This document shows, one piece after another, positions 58,470 to 64,000 of a stretch of DNA of 64,000 bases. Source of the stretch: Parasponia andersonii. Lineage: Eukaryota > Streptophyta > Magnoliopsida > Rosales > Cannabaceae. Numbering within the stretch: position 1 is the first letter of the stretch; every line of letters begins with the position of its first letter. The notes under the pieces are model-generated. The model had not been told where the DNA came from. It did no database searches and was given only the letters and a program-made list of their open reading frames with translations. A program made the position numbers and the translations under genes. The stretch is taken from assembly GCA_002914805.1 (NCBI GenBank), contig JXTB01000102.1:684808-748807 (forward strand). Direction: 5' to 3'.

Positions 58470-59885
58470 TGATAACTCTATGAAAATAGAGTTACCTTGT
58501 GTGTTTTTAGTCTTAGGTTAGTTGCTTTAGAAGAATAAATTTTATAGTTTAGGTGCCTTTCTTTACTGTATTGTAGTTTTTGGCGTTGCTGATGTTTAAG
58601 ATCTAATCTAGTTAATATCTAGTTTATTTCCCTTGATTTTTATTAGAATTACTGAAATCTGGTCTTAAGCCCTACACAGATTAAATGGCAGCAACCTAGA
58701 AGGAAAGCTGAACTTAAGTGAAAGCTGGAAGCAATTTTGCTGCAGCAACACACTAGAGCAACACTGAACAGCAGAGTCAACTTCCAGCTGGTATTTATTT
58801 TGAACAGCTGGTGCTGACAGCCAGCAGTAAATACCAGCTAAAGAGAAATGAGGAAAAAGTGGTCCTTACCCTTCTATTTGGCTGACACCTGTGCTAGGGT
58901 ACCTCGTTTACCCTAATATAAAAGGAAAAAGGAAAGAAAGGAGAGAGAGAAAAGGGTACAGAGACGAAAGGAAGGAGAAGGAGGAGTACTGGCTGCAGCA
59001 AGGAGCTAAACCACCATCATCTAGCTAGCACTTTCTTTATCTCTTTTAATCTTCTTTGTATTTAATTTCTTTTCCTTTTCTTGAACTTTCTGTAATCTAT
59101 GGAGCATTTTAGGTTGCTGATTTTTGCATTTCAGACCATGAGCTAAGTTCCCTTAGCTGGGATTATGATGAATCTGAGGTTGTAATGATGGATTAAAGTT
59201 GTTTTAAATGTTTATGGTATTTTCCTCTAGTTCGTTCAAGTGTGCTTCATTAATATTTCCTTTGTTGCTTGGCCATCAATATTTAGGATAAACAAATTAG
59301 GATTAATTCTGGAAAGGTTAATCTTAGTTGGACTTAGCTTAAATGATGCATGATTCAATCATCTCTTAGTAGATCTTTAAATTAGTAATGGTATAGGAAT
59401 ATATTGTTACCATGCAAACCCATTGAGAATTGATACTATAAATGAAGTTTTGAGAACTGAGTTAGCATAGGAATATGTCAAAATCTGGTTTAAAAGAACT
59501 TTAACATATTGAATTCGGAAGATTAATATGTACAGATTGAATTTTCAGTTACTGGAGTAATTTTGCCACAGGCGTTGCTGCAGCAATTAAACCTAGATTT
59601 GCAACCAAGGAGGATTCAATAATCCCAGCTTATCCACACCACTGATTCACAATCACTTGATTAGATCTCATTATTTTCTGCTTAATATTTACTTTTCTGC
59701 TTACATCTTTAAATTGTTGCTATTTTATTACAAATCTTTATTTCTCATTCGTTAAACTAGCTTGTTTAACATTTAGATTTTACAAATAATTTTAGTAATC
59801 AATCCCTGTGGAGACGATACTCACTCACTACTATATTACTTGTTTCGGCACGTGCACTTGCGTAGCTATTGTAAAATCCGCAGCA
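58470..59885 (+). repeat. Athila-type 5' LTR
   Basis: About 1416 bp, from TGATAACTC to AATCCGCAGCA. The end region ACGTGCACTTGCGTAGCTAT is characteristic. A CCTAATATAAAAGGAAA stretch near 58911 is a TATA-like promoter candidate. Confidence 0.85.
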
Positions 59886-59891
59886 AGTTTT

Positions 59892-59909
59892 TGGCGCCGT
59901 TGCCGGGGA
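59892..59909 (+). other. Athila primer binding site
   Basis: TGGCGCCGTTGCCGGGGA lies six bases after the LTR. It is the standard primer site of Athila elements, complementary to the 3' end of a tRNA (Asp type). Confidence 0.9.
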
Positions 59910-60012
59910 TTGAGATAATTAAAGTTACTTGTAGAAGTTATTTTGTTTTTCTTGCTTTTATCTTTTCTTTATTTGTTAAAGTGTTTGTGCTTGCAGAAAG
60001 GTATACTTGTTC

Positions 60013-61068
60013 ATGAATAATCAGCGAGATCAAGAGTTGGTGCCATTAGATCTTGAGATAGAAAGAACATTTCGAGCAAGGAGAAGGAAGCAACAACAAG
60101 GGCTTGCTGTTTTAGAAGAAATGGCTGAAGCTGCTGGTACTGATAATGCTACAGCAATGGCAGATGACAGAGACAGGGCAATCCGAGAATATGCTATTCC
60201 TATACTCAATGGGCTGAATCCTGGTATTGTTAGGCCTGAGATTCAAGCACCTCAGTTTGAATTGAAGCCGGTCATGTTTCAAATGCTCCAAACTGTGGGG
60301 CAATTTAGTGGGGTACCAACGGAGGATCCACATCTTCACTTACGATTGTTCATTGAAGTGTGTGATTCATTCAAGCTGCAAGGAGTTACTGATGAAGCTT
60401 TAAGGCTGAAACTCTTCCCCTACTCTTTACGAGATAGAGCGAGAGCATGGTTAAACTCTATACCCCCAGATTCGGTGGCCACTTGGAACAACTTAGCGGA
60501 GAAATTTTTGATGAAATACTTCCCACCAACAAAAAATGCCAAACTCCGCAACGATATCACTTCATTTCAGCAGTTTCATGGGGAGTCATTATATGAATCC
60601 TGGGAGCGTTTCAAGGAGTTATTGAGGAAGTGTCCACACCATGGGATACCGCATTGGATCCAAATGGAGACGTTTTACAATGGTCTCAATGCTCATACAC
60701 GGTCAATGGTGGATGCATCAGCTAATGGAGCTCTTTTGGCCAAGTCTTATAATGATGCCTACTAAATCTTGGAGCGGATGGCCAACAATAACTATCAATG
60801 GCCAACGGAAAGAGTTGCTGTAGGGAGGCGGGTTGCTGGAATTCATGATTTAGACACAGTCACAGCCTTGACAGCGCAAGTTTCATCGCTATCCAATGTC
60901 TTAAAGTCTATGAATATAGCTGCTGGAGCAACTGCAGAGCAATCAGCTGTAGTGTCTTGTGTTTATTGTGGAGAAGGACATTCATTTGACAGCTGCCCAT
61001 CTAATCCTGCTTCAGTTTGTTATATGGGGAACTTCAACAAGAATAACAATCCGTTTTCTAACACCTAC
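60013..61068 (+). pseudogene. Athila gag, with a nonsense mutation, truncated
   Basis: It starts MNNQRDQELVPLD (60013) and runs open for 250 codons to a TAA at 60763-60765, where relatives have a Glu codon between NDAY and ILERMANN. Reading then continues in the same frame to 61068. Conserved blocks: FELKPVMFQMLQTVGQFSG, EDPHLHLRLFIEVCDSF, RARAWLNSIPPDSVATWNN, FLMKYFPPTKNAKLRNDI and ETFYNGLNAHTRSMVDASAN. A zinc knuckle CVYCGEGHSFDSC (C-X2-C-X3-H-X4-C) lies near 60957-60995. The end NNNPFSNTY marks the break. Few other lesions, so the insertion is fairly young. Confidence 0.88.
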
Positions 61069-61079
61069 CTGCATAGTTA

Positions 61080-61347
61080 GGTCACATGCACAATGTGTTT
61101 CATATGTCGATGTTGAAGAAGTATACATCGTACCCATCTCATATTATTCAGTACATGCATGTACCGATCCAAGAAGATATGTCCTATAAAGAGTAGCCTG
61201 TTCGCTTGTTAGCTAGAGAGTTGAAGGTGCTTCACAACAAAGATACCACTTGTCAAAGTACTTTGGGAATATCACAAAGAATACACGGCTACTTGGGAGC
61301 TCGAGGTGGAAAGGTACGAGAAGTACCCTAATTTGTTTAACTTTTAG
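61080..61347 (+). pseudogene. Integrase C-terminus and chromodomain of a chromovirus
   Basis: Reading starts GHMHNVFHMSMLKKYTSYPS, the conserved block after integrase. It goes on with HVPIQEDMSY, a stop, then ARELKVLHNKDT. After a frameshift near 61235 comes HKEYTATWELEVERYEKYPN-LFNF and a natural-looking TAG at 61345-61347. The ATWE...YPNLF pattern is the end of the chromodomain that targets these elements to heterochromatin. Stops and the frameshift make it non-functional. Confidence 0.75.
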
Positions 61348-61409
61348 TTGGAAGTTGTATTGTAATGTAAACCTTGACTTGTTTCTGAATTTTGGTATGA
61401 AATTCATAT

Positions 61410-61421
61410 AAGAAGGGAGAA
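61410..61421 (+). other. Polypurine tract of the chromovirus
   Basis: AAGAAGGGAGAA lies directly before the TGTAAAAACC start of the LTR, the position of the plus-strand priming site. Confidence 0.75.
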
Positions 61422-62093
61422 TGTAAAAACCTAGAATTTTTTAGGGTAATTTAGATATTTTACCAATTTTTTGGATATAATAATAGAGGGATTAATTTGC
61501 AAAGTTTATTGGAAAAAGGACTATATTACAATTATTTTGAGAACTGAAGTGATAAAGATTTAGAAACTGGGGACTATAGTGTAAATTTTTAAATATTTAC
61601 ATAGTCCCATACTTATCCCTGACGTGGGCTCACCTACCCACACTCTTTCTCTCTTCTCTCTTCTCTCCTTCCCTCGCTCGGTCGAAGGGGAAGAAGGAGA
61701 TGACGCTGCCTCTCACCGTTGTTTAGCTGCAAGGACCGCCAACAGACCTTCCCTGCACTGCACCTCAGCCGATGCAAACCAGCAGTGATCGGTTGAGGGG
61801 ATCGCCATCGTCGAAGAGGGAAAAGTGGCCACTTTAGAGTTTTGGCTACTAGCAATAATTTCGGCCACTAGTTGACCTCAAACTAGTATGATGCATGAAT
61901 TAGCAATAATTTCGGCCACTTTAGATTCGTATCATTACAAGGATCGTCAAGGTATATATCTATCTTAACCCTATACTGCCCGAATCAAAACTTGTCATTT
62001 TTGGATATTTTGAGCTTATGTTTAATTTATTAATTTGGCCGTTGGATTGTGTTTTTGTTGTTATTTTTAGATTGTACTCAAAAAATGGAAAAG

Positions 62094-62124
<31 letters not shown>

Positions 62125-63856
62125 CTGCCTATGTTTGGTGACCAGGACAAAAATCGAAATCGAACGACTAAGATTTACCTTGATTTACGTCCCACCAGTC
62201 TGATATAAACTTGGACCAGAATTAGACAAGCTATAAGTCTAACCTAACTATTTTGAGTATTAGGAATTTAATAAAGAGATCCATTTAAGGATTTAAAGCT
62301 CTCTTGAGAAGTTGGTTTTTTGTAAAAGGACGATCGAGGGCTTATAATTAGATCCCAACCCTCTAGTCGATCAAAAATAAGGTCTTTATGTTGCCCGGTT
62401 TTTGTAAAACCCTATTATGCCTATTTTATCGAAAAACTAGAGCATGATTATTTTCACACTTAAGTTCTATAGTGTACATGTCGTAGGATTGTACATGAGC
62501 AAAATGCTAGCATCGTCAATTTACAATATGGTGTTGCATTGCGACTTTGGTGATCAAGAGAGTAAGGGGTCATCTTGATTGTAGTTCATTATCTTGATAA
62601 TGCTTCGAGTATGTTGTTACGGTGTTTGAACGGCTTTAGCTTTGTTTTAGCATTGAACCAAGATTACTACATTCTATTTTTCTCTATGAACTCATGTATG
62701 CCATTCTGATATCTGTTCTTGACATGGACGATGATGATACTTGGACTTATATTTGATTTATGTTTTTCTTTTGGTATTTATTCGATTTTTGTTTAATGAT
62801 GTATACGAACTGTGGGAGAAGTTCACAGGAGGAAATTCCAAATATTTTATCTAAAATGGTCTGTTTTATAAAACTAAAAGTTTTTAGACACTTTTCAAAT
62901 AAATCAAGAAATTTCCCATCTCTATAAAATTCTCCTTCTGCCACTAGCCCGGGTTTTAGATTTTGAGAAATCGTGGTATCATTGCAGAGTCCGTAAACTC
63001 ACACGGGGCTTGTTATTTCTGATTACCTTCTTATTTGGCAGGTGTAAGGAATTCAGTTGCTCTTCCAAGCTTGGTAGGCGATACATATGTATCCTCTCCG
63101 AGTATTGGCTTAGATATCAGGCAGGCAGTTAGGTACACTTAGTGTCATCATCATGAGTTTCAACAGATGAGAGAATGTGAGCTCATATGTATGGGTTGAT
63201 TTGTATCATGTGCATATGAATTGAATGGTTTTGATTATATTGTGTGATTTATACAAATATATATGGATTTCTGATTTTGGATCATTATATATATGTATGT
63301 ATTAGATTTAAACTAACTATGCAGGAACTTTCCATCGTAAAAAAATGTTTTCGATCGAGGTAACTGTTTTTTCTACTAAGCATTTTATGCTCATGTCTCC
63401 TACCTTCCTCCTCAAGTGGTGTCCAGTGCACTTTAAATGATCAAGAGGATTAAGAGGTTGTCTGTGATTGCAGTTCATTATCTTAGTAATGCTAAAAGAG
63501 TGTATTATGGTATTTGGACTGTCTGTTTCTAGATTAGATTTAGAACTAGGATTACTGCTTTTTTTATGTCTGTGAATGCAAATATGTCATAATGATATTT
63601 GATTTTTTTGTAGTAGCTGAGGATGATGCATGAATCTTATTTCAAACTACTTTTTTTTATTATGTTTATTTGATCTATGTTTAATGGAGTATATGAACTC
63701 TAGGTGTGAACAAGAGAAATTCACATAATAAAATTCTAAATATTTTATTTAAATAAATCATTTTATAAAATTTAGATTTTTAAGACATTTTCTAAATAAA
63801 TTAACAAATTTCTTTCTTATGAAATTTTCCATAAACCAAGATTTTGAGTTGCGACA
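61422..63856 (+). repeat. Chromovirus 3' LTR with internal duplication
   Basis: It starts TGTAAAAACCTAG and ends ATTTTGAGTTGCGACA (about 2435 bp). A GC-rich block lies at 61620-61830, a (TA)n run at 62099-62124 and an ACTAAGCATTTTATGCTCA block at 63376. Two segments of about 0.42 kb (62553-62975 and 63442-63856) are similar to each other. No partner LTR is in view, so the right end is inferred from the related solo LTRs. Confidence 0.65.
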
Positions 63857-64000
63857 AGATCAAATGGAAAAGAGAATCATAAATTATGCCTCATAAATGA
63901 GAGGATGAAATGTATCTATCAAGTACTTTCAGCCATAGTATACGCACACATAATTATTGTCGGAGCGGTTTTCACCAACTGTCCACGTGTCTCTGAGCCG
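63857..64000. other. Flank after the chromovirus LTR
   Basis: AT-rich; nothing recognised. Confidence 0.4.

Larger units (their letters stand above)
58470..61068 (+). mobile_element. Athila-type Ty3/gypsy element, 5' part
   Basis: It consists of the 5' LTR (58470-59885), primer binding site and gag. After the gag zinc knuckle the element stops abruptly at about 61068, where chromovirus sequence begins. Pol, env-like region and 3' LTR are absent. The start TGATAACTCTATGAAAATAG is typical of the Athila group. Confidence 0.85.
61069..63856 (+). mobile_element. Chromovirus (Tekay/Del-like) element, 3' end
   Basis: It contains the last part of the polyprotein (integrase C-terminus and chromodomain), a polypurine tract and a 3' LTR. 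The rest lies outside or was lost where the Athila fragment joins. The LTR layout matches the solo LTRs at 19611-22167 and 37385-39723. Confidence 0.75.

Noticed and set aside
1..64000. CRISPR arrays, bacterial operons, tRNA and rRNA genes
   Set aside because: Repeats present are transposon-derived or simple; no regularly spaced array with unique spacers and no RNA gene was recognised. The gene structure is plant nuclear.

Overview
This is nuclear DNA of a flowering plant, most likely a eudicot. It is very AT-rich, carries plant LTR-retrotransposon lineages (Tat, Athila, Sirevirus-like, chromovirus), a TRIM, CACTA and MITE elements, and one gene with plant GT-AG introns. Species cannot be named from the sequence. 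Only one intact host gene is visible: a group IIe WRKY transcription factor of the WRKY14/35 type (31584-34548, + strand, three exons). Everything else with coding character belongs to decayed mobile elements or is a relic. No rRNA, tRNA, CRISPR array or organelle insert was recognised.

Left part (1-28 kb): AT-rich intergenic DNA with small repeats; an internally deleted Tat-lineage Ty3/gypsy element on the minus strand (5977-12238); a hAT-like non-autonomous element (13405-14020); an inverted pair of copia-like LTR sequences with a minisatellite (16.4-18.4 kb); and a Sirevirus-like solo LTR (18750-22879) that carries a second, chromovirus-type solo LTR nested inside it (19611-22167).

Middle (28-40 kb): a CACTA-type transposon (28204-29748, TSD ATT) contains a complete 396-bp TRIM retrotransposon (28353-28748, TSD GTTTA). 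The WRKY gene follows, with a pyrimidine-rich leader holding three short upstream ORFs. Downstream are a MITE and a chromovirus-type solo LTR (37385-39723, TSD ATAGG). From 39.7 to 49 kb there is no gene, only small inverted-repeat elements and microsatellites.

Right part (49-64 kb): a gag-only Tat-type element (49038-55411, TSD CTGTC) has no recognisable pol but carries a spliced-looking coding region on the opposite strand, related to the 'putative gypsy type transposon' (Transposase_28) family. It lies just before a broken FAR1/FHY3 (Mutator transposase-derived) gene, which is cut by another Tat-family LTR in the opposite orientation (56377-57033). An Athila-type LTR and gag (58470-61068) then abut the 3' end of a chromovirus polyprotein with its long 3' LTR (to 63856). 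The window is largely a record of successive nested insertions, dated relative to each other by intact target-site duplications, around one regulatory gene.
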